From positions 20,182-84,181 of the forward strand of contig MLAK01000562.1 in assembly GCA_001839685.1 (NCBI GenBank): DNA of 64,000 nt, written 5' to 3'. This stretch comes from Tritrichomonas foetus. Its lineage: Eukaryota; Parabasalia; Tritrichomonadida; Tritrichomonadidae. Below the pieces are notes generated by a model that worked only from the letters and a program-made list of their open reading frames with translations, had not been told where the DNA came from and did not search any database. Shown here piece by piece: positions 45,058 to 55,240 of this stretch (position 1 is the first letter of the stretch; each line of letters opens with the position of its first letter). A program made the translations under genes and the position numbers.

Positions 45058-46344
45058 ATGAACATTGAAGATCTCGAAAACGAGATACATCTATCCAAAA
45101 ATGAAAGAAAGCTCTTCGAAATGATGAGAATGGCATCTAAAACATATCAACAAAAAGTGAAAATTTATGCTGTTGGTGGATGGGTGAGAGATCATTTACT
45201 TGGAATCCCATCAACAGACTTAGATATTATGGTTAATGGGATATCAAATGAAGAATTAGCATATACATTGGAAAAGATGGATCCTACATTCATCGTAAAT
45301 GTTTTCCATGCTTCAATTTGTAGTCGAAGATTAGATAATTTTCAATTAATAAAAATCATTTTAAAAGATGGAACAGAGATAGATTTAGCAAACAATTATA
45401 GCATTGAATGTGAAAATGTTATTGCAGGTGATGCACTAAGACGTGACTTGACAATAAATGCAATATTTTATAACATTATAGACAAAAGAGTTGAAGATTA
45501 TGTAGGGGGTCTATACGACCTTAAAAATAGAATTGCTCGCTCTCCACGTTCCCCTGATATTGTTTTCCATAATGATCAAATACAAGTTGTTAGAGCATTA
45601 CGATTTGCATCACATTTGAATCTAAATTTTGCTGATGGAATGTTAGAAGGTTTAAGTTCTGCAAGTGTTACAGTGTCTGGAACACTAACACCGAATATAT
45701 CTCAAAAAGAAGTTCAGAAAGCTTTTAATAACAATAATCCACAAAGATTTATTAATCTTCTCATTTCAACAAGTATGTTTAAAATAGTTTTTGGGGATTT
45801 TAAATGGGATTTTCTAGATATCAAGAACAGAGTAAATCAAGTATGCCAAAGGGTGAAAAACAATCAAAGGTATCGAATATTACTTGCAACTATCATTAAC
45901 TCTCTGTCACAATCCAACAAATCAATATCAGGAAAGAAAAAGAAAGCAATAGGCTTTAATACCAATGCCAATAAAATTTCTTCTGCTGCTAATGAATTAA
46001 GTACCTTTCTAAGAGGTTTCACCAAATTGGATGTAGCCATATGGATAAAGCGCTATAAGAATGAATGGAATGATTCTATTTATATATTGGAAAACGAAAA
46101 TGATTATCAATTGGCATCAACAAAGTTAATACAGTTCATAAAGGAAGAAGATCTGGAGAATCTTGCATGTAAAAAGCCATTATTAAACGGAAATGAATGC
46201 TTAAATCTTGTTGGTAAAAACCATGGTTCTTGGATGAAAAACTTTCAAAAAATTATGTTTCAATGGTCGATAGAAAATCCAAATGGTGACAAAAATGATT
46301 TCATCGAATTCTTCAACAACAATAAGATGAATGAAATTATTTAA
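45058..46344 (+). CDS. tRNA CCA-adding nucleotidyltransferase (class II)
   Basis: 428 residues from ATG 45058. Motif A is VGGWVRDHLLGIPSTDLDIM (GGWVRD at 40-45, catalytic Asp54 and Asp56 of DLD). GDALRRDLTINAIFYN gives the RRDxxxNA nucleotide-recognition motif, and VRALRFASHL is the next family motif. YVGGLYDLKNRI is also typical. The helical C-terminal half binds the tRNA. It adds CCA to tRNA 3' ends without a template, which fits the tRNA genes here that lack encoded CCA. The length is near that of the human and yeast enzymes (about 430-550). No clear mitochondrial-type presequence is seen; cytosol or nucleus is likely. Confidence 0.92.
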   Translation: MNIEDLENEIHLSKNERKLFEMMRMASKTYQQKVKIYAVGGWVRDHLLGIPSTDLDIMVNGISNEELAYTLEKMDPTFIVNVFHASICSRRLDNFQLIKIILKDGTEIDLANNYSIECENVIAGDALRRDLTINAIFYNIIDKRVEDYVGGLYDLKNRIARSPRSPDIVFHNDQIQVVRALRFASHLNLNFADGMLEGLSSASVTVSGTLTPNISQKEVQKAFNNNNPQRFINLLISTSMFKIVFGDFKWDFLDIKNRVNQVCQRVKNNQRYRILLATIINSLSQSNKSISGKKKKAIGFNTNANKISSAANELSTFLRGFTKLDVAIWIKRYKNEWNDSIYILENENDYQLASTKLIQFIKEEDLENLACKKPLLNGNECLNLVGKNHGSWMKNFQKIMFQWSIENPNGDKNDFIEFFNNNKMNEII

Positions 46345-46538
46345 TTGTGTAGTAAATTAGAATAATAATACCATATTAATTAATAACTATTAGTCATTGT
46401 TTCTATCTCCATTTCTATTATATGGTATCATGTATTTTTCCCATATGTGGAATTATTACTCTTTCATCAATGAAAAAAAATTTCATAGAGCCCAAGATAT
46501 CATGAAATTCATTCATTGATTTTGGTAAGAATGATAAG

Positions 46539-46584
<46 letters not shown>
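46539..46584 (+). repeat. Poly(A) run of 46 bases
   Basis: Uninterrupted A, followed by TAAAATAAAATAAAAT, between the convergent CCA and radial-spoke genes. It could be a slippage-expanded homopolymer or the tail of an old retro-insertion; I see no recognisable element body before it. Its exact length is prone to sequencing error. Confidence 0.8.
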
Positions 46585-46586
<2 letters not shown>

Positions 46587-46684
46587 AAATAAAATAAAAT
46601 GGCAAATAATGCACGGGGAATAAAAAAAAAATGCAATAAAATTGTATTTTAGACTTAGCAATATCTTTAGATAATGAAAAAATT

Positions 46685-48145
46685 TTACTCCTGTTGGTCT
46701 TCTTCTTCTTCTTCCTTTGGTGGATTCTTGAGACGCTCGTTCTCCTTTTCTTCATCGACAGTTGGATCGATCAGCTCGCGCATCTTTCTTCTGTATTCGC
46801 CTGCCAACTTTGGTGGTGCTGGCGGTTGGAAACCATTTTGGACGAACTTTGTTCCAGTTCCCCAGTAGATACTTCCCGCCTTCTTTCCGTCTGTCAAGTT
46901 GTAAGCTCCAGGCCATCTCAAGCTTTCAGCAACCGCCACAGATTCACCTTCGACCGGTGAACTTATAACACGAGTATTCCAGCATGGCTCTTCCTCTCCT
47001 TCTGCGCCAAAGCCCTGATCAGTTTCGATTGATCCGAAGAGCTCGATTGGTTCTTCTGGCTCTTCTTCTTCCTCTTCCTTGACGTCCTCTTCAGGCTGCT
47101 CTTCTTCTTCTTCGCCTTCTTCCTCTTCACCTTCGCCGCGCTCCTTCTTCACGCGCTTTGGCTTTGGTTCCTTTGGCTTCTTTGGTGCACGTTTAAATTG
47201 CTCTCTGCCCTGTGGCAAAATAAATGGTCGAACGTGAACCCATTCAACTGAATCAACTTCGCATCCTTCATATTCAGGATCGAGGACGAGACGGAGCTGC
47301 TTTGGTGGTGGCTCCTTTCCTTCCTCCTCCTCCTCAGGCTCTGGTTCGTTTTTCTCTTCCTCCTCTTCTGGCTGGTATTCGATAATATAACCAGATGGCG
47401 CCAGCATCGTGGCCGACGTGATTCTGGAGATGAGGGCGCGCATGTAAATGTCTTCTGTGACTTCATATGGAACAAATGAGTTCACAGCTGCGTTGAGGTC
47501 GCCTGTGAGATCCCATACGATTTTTCTCGACTGGGAGATGTCGGACGGCCTTGCGTCTGGGAGGCGGGTCCACTCGTCGAATGGCGATTTAGTGACGTAA
47601 TAAACAAAGCGGTTAACTCCTACGCCGACCTCAGGAGGAACATCATATGGGCCAACCGGTGGAATAAACGAGTCGTCGTGGTGCTCAAGGTCAATGTCAG
47701 CTTCAGCAACGTAGATGTTTCCATGTGGTGTTGAGAAAACTCCCCAGAATCGTAAAAGTTTGATTTCCTCCTTTTCAGCCAATTTTATCAAAGAGCATTT
47801 TAAGAGAAGTTGCTTCTGCTTGCCCATTGAAATACCGACGTTCGCCCATTTATGGATTGAATCGAAGAAATGGGTATCGACTTTGCTGGCGGCTGGCGAA
47901 TTGAGTTTCTCGACAAGACCCATGATGGCAGTGGAGCGATCGAGTTCTTCGGGTGCAACGCTTGGAGGTGTTGGGTTTTCTTGAACGTGCCTTTGCTTCC
48001 ATAATAATGTTGACATCTCTTCGATGGAACCGAGTGGATCGGCGGGCTGTTCACGTGTCATTGTCTGAAGGAGTTCGCCAACATGTTTGAATAATGTATA
48101 TTGTTTATAGGACTGGTGCTCCAAAGATGCGAGCTGTTCTTGCAT
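46685..48145 (-). CDS. Radial spoke head protein RSP4/RSP6 family
   Basis: 486 residues from ATG 48145; the frame can be extended to 48175 only through TTG. It follows the radial-spoke-head layout: an N-terminal region with HVGELLQTM, a long core including KLLRFWGVFSTPHGNIYVAE, PPEVGVGVNRFVYYVTKSP and GYIIEYQPE, and ending SLRWPGAYNL and IYWGTGTKF, motifs of the RSP4/6 family. It sits in the spoke head of motile axonemes and helps transmit signals to dynein. Glu-rich low-complexity inserts (EEEEEEPEEP) and a Lys/Arg-Pro stretch interrupt the core. Codons here end in G/C more often than in neighbours, suggesting strong expression. It shows that the organism builds motile flagella. Confidence 0.92.
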   Translation of the reverse strand: MQEQLASLEHQSYKQYTLFKHVGELLQTMTREQPADPLGSIEEMSTLLWKQRHVQENPTPPSVAPEELDRSTAIMGLVEKLNSPAASKVDTHFFDSIHKWANVGISMGKQKQLLLKCSLIKLAEKEEIKLLRFWGVFSTPHGNIYVAEADIDLEHHDDSFIPPVGPYDVPPEVGVGVNRFVYYVTKSPFDEWTRLPDARPSDISQSRKIVWDLTGDLNAAVNSFVPYEVTEDIYMRALISRITSATMLAPSGYIIEYQPEEEEEKNEPEPEEEEEGKEPPPKQLRLVLDPEYEGCEVDSVEWVHVRPFILPQGREQFKRAPKKPKEPKPKRVKKERGEGEEEEGEEEEEQPEEDVKEEEEEEPEEPIELFGSIETDQGFGAEGEEEPCWNTRVISSPVEGESVAVAESLRWPGAYNLTDGKKAGSIYWGTGTKFVQNGFQPPAPPKLAGEYRRKMRELIDPTVDEEKENERLKNPPKEEEEEDQQE

Positions 48146-48567
48146 TTGGAAATTAACGAATTCTTTTTCATTCAAATATAGTCACTTGAAAAAGTGAGAA
48201 AAGTGACAATTATTAAAAATTCCTTCTCTTTTTGAATACTCATACGTTTGGAATTTTCTAAAACATATCTGATAGGACTTTTTAAACGCTTAAATGGCCT
48301 TTGAAATTTTCAACTGAAAATAGAATATTTTTATGTCACATGTCGCTCATCGAAAATGAGAAACTCAAAGTAAGAATTCAGTTGAAATCATTGTTGAAAT
48401 GATAGAAACAAAAAGAAATGATAGAAACAAAAAGAAATGATAGAAACAAAAAGAAATGATAGAAACAAAAAGAAATGATAGAAACAAAAAGAAATGATAG
48501 AAACAAAAAGATATGATAGAAACAAAAAGATATGATAGAATAAATGATATGTGCTGAACAGTTCTTT
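48146..48567. other. Intergenic with minisatellite
   Basis: It holds the 5' region of the radial-spoke gene, with a palindrome-like GTCACTTGAAAAAGTGA at 48180-48196 and AAAAGTGAC nearby, and a 19-base tandem repeat (48399-48545) at the 3' end of the RFC gene. Confidence 0.5.
48399..48545 (+). repeat. Tandem repeat, 19-base unit
   Basis: About 7.7 copies of ATGATAGAAACAAAAAGAA; the last copies carry GATATG instead of GAAATG. The unit starts are at 48399, 48418, 48437, 48456, 48475, 48494, 48513 and 48532. There are no spacers. It directly follows the RFC2 stop codon (48568) and so may lie in its 3' transcript. Confidence 0.9.
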
Positions 48568-49536
48568 TTATGCATTTTTGATAACCTTATATATCCTCGC
48601 GAGGAGCCCATCAAGTTGTAGTGGTGATGATACACCTTGTGCCATTGCCATCTGTGTTAGTCCTATTTCTTTGAGAACATTCAATTTCATCTTCTCGTTG
48701 AAAGCTGTATCCCTACGAGCAGTTTTGAATAATGATGACACGATGTCTGATGAACTGTGTCCACGTGTTTCTAGTCCGTTCATTATAGTTAAAGCTCCTC
48801 TGAAGTCGTCATTTCGTAAAGCAGAAAACATTTCGCTTATTGCTGCAGGATTTGGAACATCAACAGTCGCCTGTACATTTTCTTGATTGATTAGCCCATG
48901 TCTTATTGCTGTTGCTTGTAATCCATTTACAGCAGATCTCATATCTCCATCAGCGAGCACAGCGAGTGCATCTATTCCATCTTTAGTGAATTCAATTTTT
49001 TCTTCTTGACAAATTTGTGAAAGCCTGGTAGCAATTTGGCCCTCATCAACACGAGTGAATCTAACAATGGCGCAGCGTGATTGAATTGGCTCAATCACTT
49101 TTTCTGACATATTGCATGCAAAAACAAAACGAGTAGTGTTTGAATATTTTTCCATAATTCTTCGCATGGCCTGCTGTGCGGCTTCTGTCATAGAATCGGC
49201 TTCATCGAGAAGAACGACTTTGTGGCGGCCTTCTGGAAGATTTAAATGTCTTTTGGCGAATGATTTGATGTCCTGGCGAACAACTTCGATTCCACGATCA
49301 TCTGAAGCGTTGAGTTCGATAACAGCATCTTTAAGTTGATCTCCAAGTAGTTCACGACATAAACAAAGTAATGATGTGGTTTTTCCGATACCTGGCGGTC
49401 CTGTAAGAATCAAATTTGGAATATTTCCTTGCGCTGCAATAATTCGAAGCCTTTCGACGGCTGCACTATTTCCGACAACATCGTTTAAGACGCGTGGTCT
49501 ATATCTCTCTACCCATGGTTCTGTTGCTTTTGACAT
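48568..49536 (-). CDS. RFC2: Replication factor C small subunit, RFC2 type
   Basis: 322 residues from ATG 49536. RFC boxes are in order: PWVERYRPRVLNDVVGN (box II), Walker A GPPGIGKTT (46-54), ELNASDDRG, Walker B LLDEAD (109-114), and sensor/SRC motif IEPIQSRC (153-155 for SRC). The ends fit RFC2: PWVERYRP start and KEIGLTQMAMAQGVSSPLQL near the end, against the human family pattern KEIGxTHMKIAEGVxSLLQ. It is an AAA+ subunit of the clamp loader that places PCNA on DNA in replication and repair. AACTTTTT lies 22 bases upstream (49558-49565). Confidence 0.93.
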   Translation of the reverse strand: MSKATEPWVERYRPRVLNDVVGNSAAVERLRIIAAQGNIPNLILTGPPGIGKTTSLLCLCRELLGDQLKDAVIELNASDDRGIEVVRQDIKSFAKRHLNLPEGRHKVVLLDEADSMTEAAQQAMRRIMEKYSNTTRFVFACNMSEKVIEPIQSRCAIVRFTRVDEGQIATRLSQICQEEKIEFTKDGIDALAVLADGDMRSAVNGLQATAIRHGLINQENVQATVDVPNPAAISEMFSALRNDDFRGALTIMNGLETRGHSSSDIVSSLFKTARRDTAFNEKMKLNVLKEIGLTQMAMAQGVSSPLQLDGLLARIYKVIKNA

Positions 49537-49855
49537 GACGAATTTTTTTTAAAAGTTAACTTTTTTCGATAAAAAGTGAATTTATAAAGAAAAAATTGAC
49601 TTGCTTAGCTTGATATTTGATATGATATTTGGTCTTCCAGCTTCCTTTTCATGATTTGAATATTTTTCATTAATCAACTTTTTGAGGAAATATCTGCATT
49701 GTTATTTCTTGTTAATTTTATTCATCATAAGTATAAAATTTCTGAAAAAGTTTTCAAGCCAGATTAGGTTGTGAAAAATTGAATAAGCACATATATTTTT
49801 TCAACTGGATCCAAGTAAAGTATTGAAAGAAGCATTAATAAACGGTCAAACTTGA
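49537..49855. other. Intergenic between divergent genes
   Basis: About 320 bases holding two promoters: AACTTTTT at 49558-49565 for RFC2 and AAAAAGTT at 49746-49753 about 100 bases before the coiled-coil gene. Confidence 0.45.
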
Positions 49856-50953
49856 ATGATGAATCTCAGCTTAGATTCTTCGAAAGAAGAAATGATGTCT
49901 CCGACCCAAAGCTGCTTAGCTATTGCAGAAAAAATTATTTTTTCACTTAGTGATCAAACCATTGTCAAACGATACAAAGATTTTCGTGATAAATTATTTG
50001 CAAATCGACCATCACCATCAACCATCTCCAATCCGCGCTCATTTTCGATGCAAGGATCAGACTCAGTAAACGTTAACCAAGCCTACGCTTATTACCAATC
50101 TCAAGCAAAGCAAAATCAAAAACTAAAATCGCAAATAGCGGAACTTTCCCAGCAAAGACCAAATTTTGACGACGATCCAGAAAACGGCGAAATCGCAAAC
50201 AAGCTAAGGAACCTGTCTATTCAAATCTTGCCGACCCATAAATTGCCGCCAAAAGGAGGAGCCGTTCAAGAACTCGACACATTAAAAATTACAATTGATG
50301 CGAAAATGGACGCTTTAAATTACATGCGAGATGAGCTCAAAACTAAAAATCGAGAATTAAGAAATAATTATGAAGCACTGACCCGCTCCTTGGCAGCAAA
50401 GAAGGAGGATGCGAAAATGAAAGAAGAAAGTGAACTCCGTGAATTTGAAGAACAAGAACGATCATTAAACAACGATTTAAACAAAGCCCAACGCGATTTA
50501 AATGTCATTATCGAAAAGTATAGAAATGCAAATGAAGAGAATTCAATTTTGAGACAAAAGCATAGTGACACAACAGCACTTCTCGAAGGCATTCAAAAGG
50601 ATTTATCAGACACAGAAAATCTAATAGAACAATTTGAATCCGAAAGTGAATCTTTGTTCACTCAAATTGAAGAACAAAAAATGTTATTAAGTGTGAAAAC
50701 TAAAGAATTAAACTCTGTTCAAACTGTTCAAAGCCTTGGACTTGAAGCAGGAGAAGGTTTGGATATTTCGGATGTTATTCAATCTCTCAGGAAAAAGGCC
50801 GAGGCCCTACGAGCCGAGAATTCGCAGATGGCCTTCGAATTGAAGAGGATGGACAAGAAACAGAGCCAGAGCAGTATACTCATGCCAACAGAGGGAATAA
50901 GTATGGATGAGGATGAACTTGCCTCTCATATTTTGAAATCCAAATGGCAGTAG
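49856..50953 (+). CDS. Coiled-coil protein, function unknown
   Basis: 365 residues from ATG 49856. The N-terminal 70 residues are helical with a possible dimer region (CLAIAEKIIFSLSDQTIVKR). A Gln/Tyr stretch (NQAYAYYQSQAKQNQK) follows, then near-continuous coiled coil at about 140-340 (ELKTKNRELRNNYEALTRSL, LEGIQKDLSDTENLIEQFES). The C-terminus is acidic (SMDEDELASHILKSKWQ). No family is recognised; the pattern is usual for flagellar or cytoskeletal components. Confidence 0.75.
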   Translation: MMNLSLDSSKEEMMSPTQSCLAIAEKIIFSLSDQTIVKRYKDFRDKLFANRPSPSTISNPRSFSMQGSDSVNVNQAYAYYQSQAKQNQKLKSQIAELSQQRPNFDDDPENGEIANKLRNLSIQILPTHKLPPKGGAVQELDTLKITIDAKMDALNYMRDELKTKNRELRNNYEALTRSLAAKKEDAKMKEESELREFEEQERSLNNDLNKAQRDLNVIIEKYRNANEENSILRQKHSDTTALLEGIQKDLSDTENLIEQFESESESLFTQIEEQKMLLSVKTKELNSVQTVQSLGLEAGEGLDISDVIQSLRKKAEALRAENSQMAFELKRMDKKQSQSSILMPTEGISMDEDELASHILKSKWQ

Positions 50954-51597
50954 AGATCTCTCGCGACAGCTGTGTATTAAATTTTTTTCTCTCATATTTT
51001 ACTATTATAAAAAAGATTTTTTTTCTGGGGAAATGTATATGGAGAATTTTAGAAAATCGAATGAATTATTGATTCTCGAATGAATTATTTCTTCGTAGCA
51101 TTTGGACGATCAAATAGGCATATCCACAGTGTGGAAATATATGTGAAAATTTATATCAATTAATTAATATTTTGAAGTTAGTTTTAAATCTATTAGTGTG
51201 AAATGAAATCAGACTATCCAATCCAGTAGATTTTCCATACTAAATGATGAATTGTAATTAGGAAAATAGCAATGTCTTGATGAAAATATAAAATTCATAG
51301 GCTAATGGATGACTGTGGATTAACAGATTTCATTAATTCTATCATTAATACATATTTATATAAAATCTTGTTTAGAGGTTTGTCATAAATATATCAAATC
51401 AGAAAAATGTTCTCAATCAGACAAATCCTTCAACATTTAACAATCAAGTTTAATGATTTTATTGGAAAAATACTGTCAATTAAAGTGGATTGTGTGACAG
51501 GAGGATTGAAATTGAATGATATTTATATATATGCTGGAAACAGAAAAGTAGCAAATATAATTTTGTTCGTTAACAACATCTAAAATTTTTCCAATTT
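50954..51597. other. Intergenic between two rightward genes
   Basis: About 640 AT-rich bases. Only a tiny local direct repeat (TCGAATGAATTATT near 51058 and 51077) is visible; no coding frame. Confidence 0.4.
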
Positions 51598-53448
51598 ATG
51601 AAAAAATCTCGACCTTCTACTCAAATCCGCTCGTTAGTTTCTTCAAAGCATATTTCAACTCCAAAATCGCCGAAACGAAATTACGAACGATCAAATCAAA
51701 ATTCGCCATTCACATCGTCGTTTAAAAATAGAGTAAGGACAGCCGCCACACCAACGGCCTACAACAGATTTAGTATAAATGAACGGAATGAAACAATTGT
51801 TCAAACGCCGTCGTATAATTTTTCACCGTCAGGCTATATTGATCATTCGCCTAAAAAGTCAGATGAAAGTGATCAGTTATTTCTATCATTCGATTTATTG
51901 AAAACGATGACTCCAAAAAATTGCATTCGATATTTAAATAGAACCCCTTTATTTCTTAAAACCATGGTCACTGAAGGGCATTTGGATCCAGATATTATAA
52001 GTAGTGTATCACTGTCGCTCACACAAAACGAATTGCAAGCTTTTATTCAAAATATGACGAACGAATTAAATATCTTTTCGTCAATTCATTTATGTGAAAC
52101 TATTCTTGATGCTGAATCGAGAATTATGAATTTGATACCGTTAACAAGAGTCACCATTTGGAATAAATCAGATTATGCGGATTATATTTATTCACCATCA
52201 TTAAAGACGGTTTTGATGCTTGGAAAATCAATAGTTTGCTATCCATTTATTGATAAACAAGATTTGATCACTGCTGATCCAGGCGATCATAAGGGATTCA
52301 TAATTGATCAAGATTTGCCATTGTTGAGAGCGACAAAATCGATGATGCTATTACCGATTTTTTGGCCTAATGGTGAAATCGCATCTATCATTCAATGCGT
52401 TGGTTTTAAAGATACTATTACTGACACACAAGCTGAATTTACTAATTATTATATTGAATCTATCAAAATTATTCGTGATATTCTCCAAAAAAAGTTTTAT
52501 TCAAAATTACCAGACAAGGTTGTTCCGAGCAATGTTACAACAATATTTGGAGAACTTGAAAAATGCTCATTGTTAGCTACTGTTACACAAATATCTAAGT
52601 ATTTACAAAATGGAATGCCATGTGAAACTGTTGATTTATTTGAATTTGATGATCGTGCGAAAATTTTGACTCGGTTGAATGACAACACAACATACAATGA
52701 AGAAACTGGCGGTATTTCCTATCAAGCTGCTATTTCAACAACACCTATTAATTTGTCACATGGAACTGCTTGTGAAAAACTTACGGCTGAAATAGACACA
52801 CGATTATCAAATCGCTCGGTTTTTTCGATTTCTTTATTCTATCATCGCCAGTATTTTGTTATTACATTGAGAGCCAAACCAAATGCACCCGCATTTAATG
52901 CACAAGATACTCAATTAATGGTTGCTTTAACACCACTTATTTGTGATTCTTTGAAGTTATCAAAATGGCTTGAGAAACAAGCAGCTGATGTTGTAAAAGT
53001 TAAAGAAGAGATGAAACTAATGACAGTTGTAAATGAAACACTTGCTGCTGTTAATTCTAATGGGTGTGATCGATGGGTTGCAATAAAAAGTGCAGCAGCA
53101 CAATTTTTCGAATGTGAAAGTCTCTTCTTAGCAATTTTTGATGGAAGATATATGAAGTTTACACCAACTGACTATAAATGTAAATTCGAAGAGTGTACTG
53201 CTGGAACAGCGTATAACTTTAGAGAACCTGTATGGGGTAAACCAGAGAATGAAAAGAGCAAATTTAATAAAGCAGTTTATGAAGAATTAAAAGTAAATTG
53301 CGAATATTCACTCGCTTTTCCTTACAGAACAGGAGGAAGAGTTGCTGGTGCAATTGAACTTATAAATCCAAAACAGTCTGATATTAGTTTAGAAAAACAA
53401 AAAATATTTAGTAACCTAGTTTCTTGTTTACTCAGCCAACAAGAATAG
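51598..53448 (+). CDS. GAF-domain protein
   Basis: 616 residues from ATG 51598. The first 100 residues are basic, Ser/Pro-rich and probably disordered (KHISTPKSPKRNYERSNQN). GAF-like folds occur at about 165-300 (RIMNLIPLTRVTIWNKSDY...GFIIDQDLPLLRATKSMMLL...IASIIQCVGFK) and at about 470-610 (RWVAIKSAAAQFFECESLFL...YSLAFPYRTGGRVAGAIELI). The stretch between (about 310-450) may be a third, more divergent one. GAF domains bind cyclic nucleotides or other small ligands. No phosphodiesterase, cyclase or kinase domain follows, so it would act as a sensor that signals through partners. The ligand cannot be told. Confidence 0.75.
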   Translation: MKKSRPSTQIRSLVSSKHISTPKSPKRNYERSNQNSPFTSSFKNRVRTAATPTAYNRFSINERNETIVQTPSYNFSPSGYIDHSPKKSDESDQLFLSFDLLKTMTPKNCIRYLNRTPLFLKTMVTEGHLDPDIISSVSLSLTQNELQAFIQNMTNELNIFSSIHLCETILDAESRIMNLIPLTRVTIWNKSDYADYIYSPSLKTVLMLGKSIVCYPFIDKQDLITADPGDHKGFIIDQDLPLLRATKSMMLLPIFWPNGEIASIIQCVGFKDTITDTQAEFTNYYIESIKIIRDILQKKFYSKLPDKVVPSNVTTIFGELEKCSLLATVTQISKYLQNGMPCETVDLFEFDDRAKILTRLNDNTTYNEETGGISYQAAISTTPINLSHGTACEKLTAEIDTRLSNRSVFSISLFYHRQYFVITLRAKPNAPAFNAQDTQLMVALTPLICDSLKLSKWLEKQAADVVKVKEEMKLMTVVNETLAAVNSNGCDRWVAIKSAAAQFFECESLFLAIFDGRYMKFTPTDYKCKFEECTAGTAYNFREPVWGKPENEKSKFNKAVYEELKVNCEYSLAFPYRTGGRVAGAIELINPKQSDISLEKQKIFSNLVSCLLSQQE

Positions 53449-53788
53449 AGTTTTATTTTTTCCATTTTGAACATGATTATATTTCTTTCTCTGTATGTAA
53501 ATGTTTTTAGTTTTTTAATACTTTCTATTTCAATCGTACTTTCAATTACAAATATTTTTTTTTTTTTTTACTTTGTTTTGTTTTGTATTGTTTGCTTGTG
53601 TGTGGGTGTGTTTCATAATTAATTTTTATCATTTTGTGATTCAAAGATATGTGGTTCATAAATAATTTCCTAATTCACTGAATTAATATTTTCTATTTTA
53701 TGATGAATAAGCATATATTATTTTTAACTTGAAGGGGAAAAAAAAAGTAATGATAAATAAATATTTGTTATTTTAATTAAATAAAATT
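53449..53788. other. Intergenic between convergent genes
   Basis: About 340 bases with a T13 run and TTTTG repeats near 53560-53600; nothing coding. Confidence 0.4.
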
Positions 53789-55240
53789 TTAAGGCTTGAA
53801 GTATCCATTCACGTCGAGTGACGAAACGCGCATCATGAATCCACCGTTCGATGTTGGTCCGCCAAGACTGAATGAAACGCATGAGCAACCTTTGCTGTTT
53901 GTTGTTGTAAAATTCTTAAGTCTTCCTTCATTTTCGCGCGAGATTTCAATATTAATCTTTGAAGCCTTTTCACATTCTGATTGATTATTTCCTGTTCTGA
54001 GTTCGAGTTTCCTAATTGTTGCTTTTGGATTGAATGGTTTGCAAGCTGTAGTCACTCGGTAAGGACGAGGTTTCACAGATGAATCAAGTGTTACAGTGTT
54101 CAAAATGAGTCTTGTACTTGGACCAAGATCAAATCCAATCATTGGAAGTTTCTCGCCTACTTTATCAGCCATGAAATAAGCGTATTCATTGCTATCGAAT
54201 GCGTTTTTAGCAGAGAACTGGTAAGTAATTGGTTCAACTGATGTGAAAGTGCGAACAAATCCATAGTCGATAATATTAAATGGTTTACAGATGCCTCCAA
54301 GTGTTCTAATGAATGAAATAACATCAATTGAAGGTGTCTGTCTAGTTCCGAGTGCATCACGAACTGCCTGGGCCCATGAATAGAGGTACCAATGAGAAAT
54401 TTTTGGTGATGTTGTACTTTTAACTTCTTTGCCAAAAGTTCGCATCAAATTTCGACGGTTTGTCAGAATTCTATTCAAAAGTGGTCGGGCAAGGCGTGGT
54501 GGAAGCCAATCGCAAACATGGTGTACAAGGTGCTGGTATGCTGCAGGATCAGTCCAATCAACAGGAGCCGCAAGTGCCTCGCGGTCATTTTCATCTGTAA
54601 TTTCTTTGCCTCGATATAATACAAAGTTATCGATGTATTCGACTTTCTGTGCGTCTGGAATTTCTTTAACTAACTCTTGACAAAGAACAGTGGCAAAAAC
54701 AGGAGGGGAAAGCGATTTGTAAATATCGTGGATAGTAAATATTTCGTTTGGATCTTTTCTGTGAATTCCAATTAAGTGGCGAGCGAGCTTTGGTGCGAGG
54801 GCTTTGGCGTCTTCAACGAGGTCGAGTTCGATGAATTTTTCTGCAAAATACAAAATTGTCTGATCGGTTGTAGCGTCCAAGTAGAAGTGTTTCAAAATAG
54901 CAGCGATTTCCTTGCATTCATAAAAAACTGTCATTTTAAGAAGATATGGAAGATTTTGGATATTTATAACTTGATAATTCTTATATATGAGATCCAAAAA
55001 TTGAGGTAAAATGTTGTTTGGATTAACTGGGAGAACTACCTGGCATACCTCACCAAACTTTTTGATTGGGTGTTCACTGAAATAGCGCTTAAACCACTGC
55101 GAGTAGCGAGCGAGTAGAATTCTATGACAGGGAGCTTGATCACTACCTGAAATGAGCATGCAGTCATTGAAATGGTTATTTTGGCGGAATGTATCGAATT
55201 GGCAAGCAAGACGTAAACGCAAGGGGTGAGCTGTACTCAT
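53789..55240 (-). CDS. BTB/POZ-BACK domain protein
   Basis: 483 residues from ATG 55240. A BTB domain lies at about 15-120: NHFNDCMLISGSDQAPCHRI, LLARYSQWFKRYF, then the helices PYLLKMTVFYECKEIAAIL. A BACK-like helical region follows to about 270 (EKFIELDLVEDAKALAPKLA). The C-terminal 200 residues are beta-rich (YQFSAKNAFDSNEYAYFMAD, NIEISRENEGRL), with the look of a discoidin/F5-8 type C sandwich. BTB proteins pair with each other and often recruit Cullin-3 ubiquitin ligase; the C-terminal domain would pick the partner. Such BTB plus sandwich proteins are common in trichomonads (established for the group in general, not checked here). Confidence 0.75.
   Translation of the reverse strand: MSTAHPLRLRLACQFDTFRQNNHFNDCMLISGSDQAPCHRILLARYSQWFKRYFSEHPIKKFGEVCQVVLPVNPNNILPQFLDLIYKNYQVINIQNLPYLLKMTVFYECKEIAAILKHFYLDATTDQTILYFAEKFIELDLVEDAKALAPKLARHLIGIHRKDPNEIFTIHDIYKSLSPPVFATVLCQELVKEIPDAQKVEYIDNFVLYRGKEITDENDREALAAPVDWTDPAAYQHLVHHVCDWLPPRLARPLLNRILTNRRNLMRTFGKEVKSTTSPKISHWYLYSWAQAVRDALGTRQTPSIDVISFIRTLGGICKPFNIIDYGFVRTFTSVEPITYQFSAKNAFDSNEYAYFMADKVGEKLPMIGFDLGPSTRLILNTVTLDSSVKPRPYRVTTACKPFNPKATIRKLELRTGNNQSECEKASKINIEISRENEGRLKNFTTTNSKGCSCVSFSLGGPTSNGGFMMRVSSLDVNGYFKP

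Noticed and set aside
48399..48545. CRISPR-like array
   Set aside because: The 19-base units adjoin directly, with no unique spacers; it is a minisatellite.
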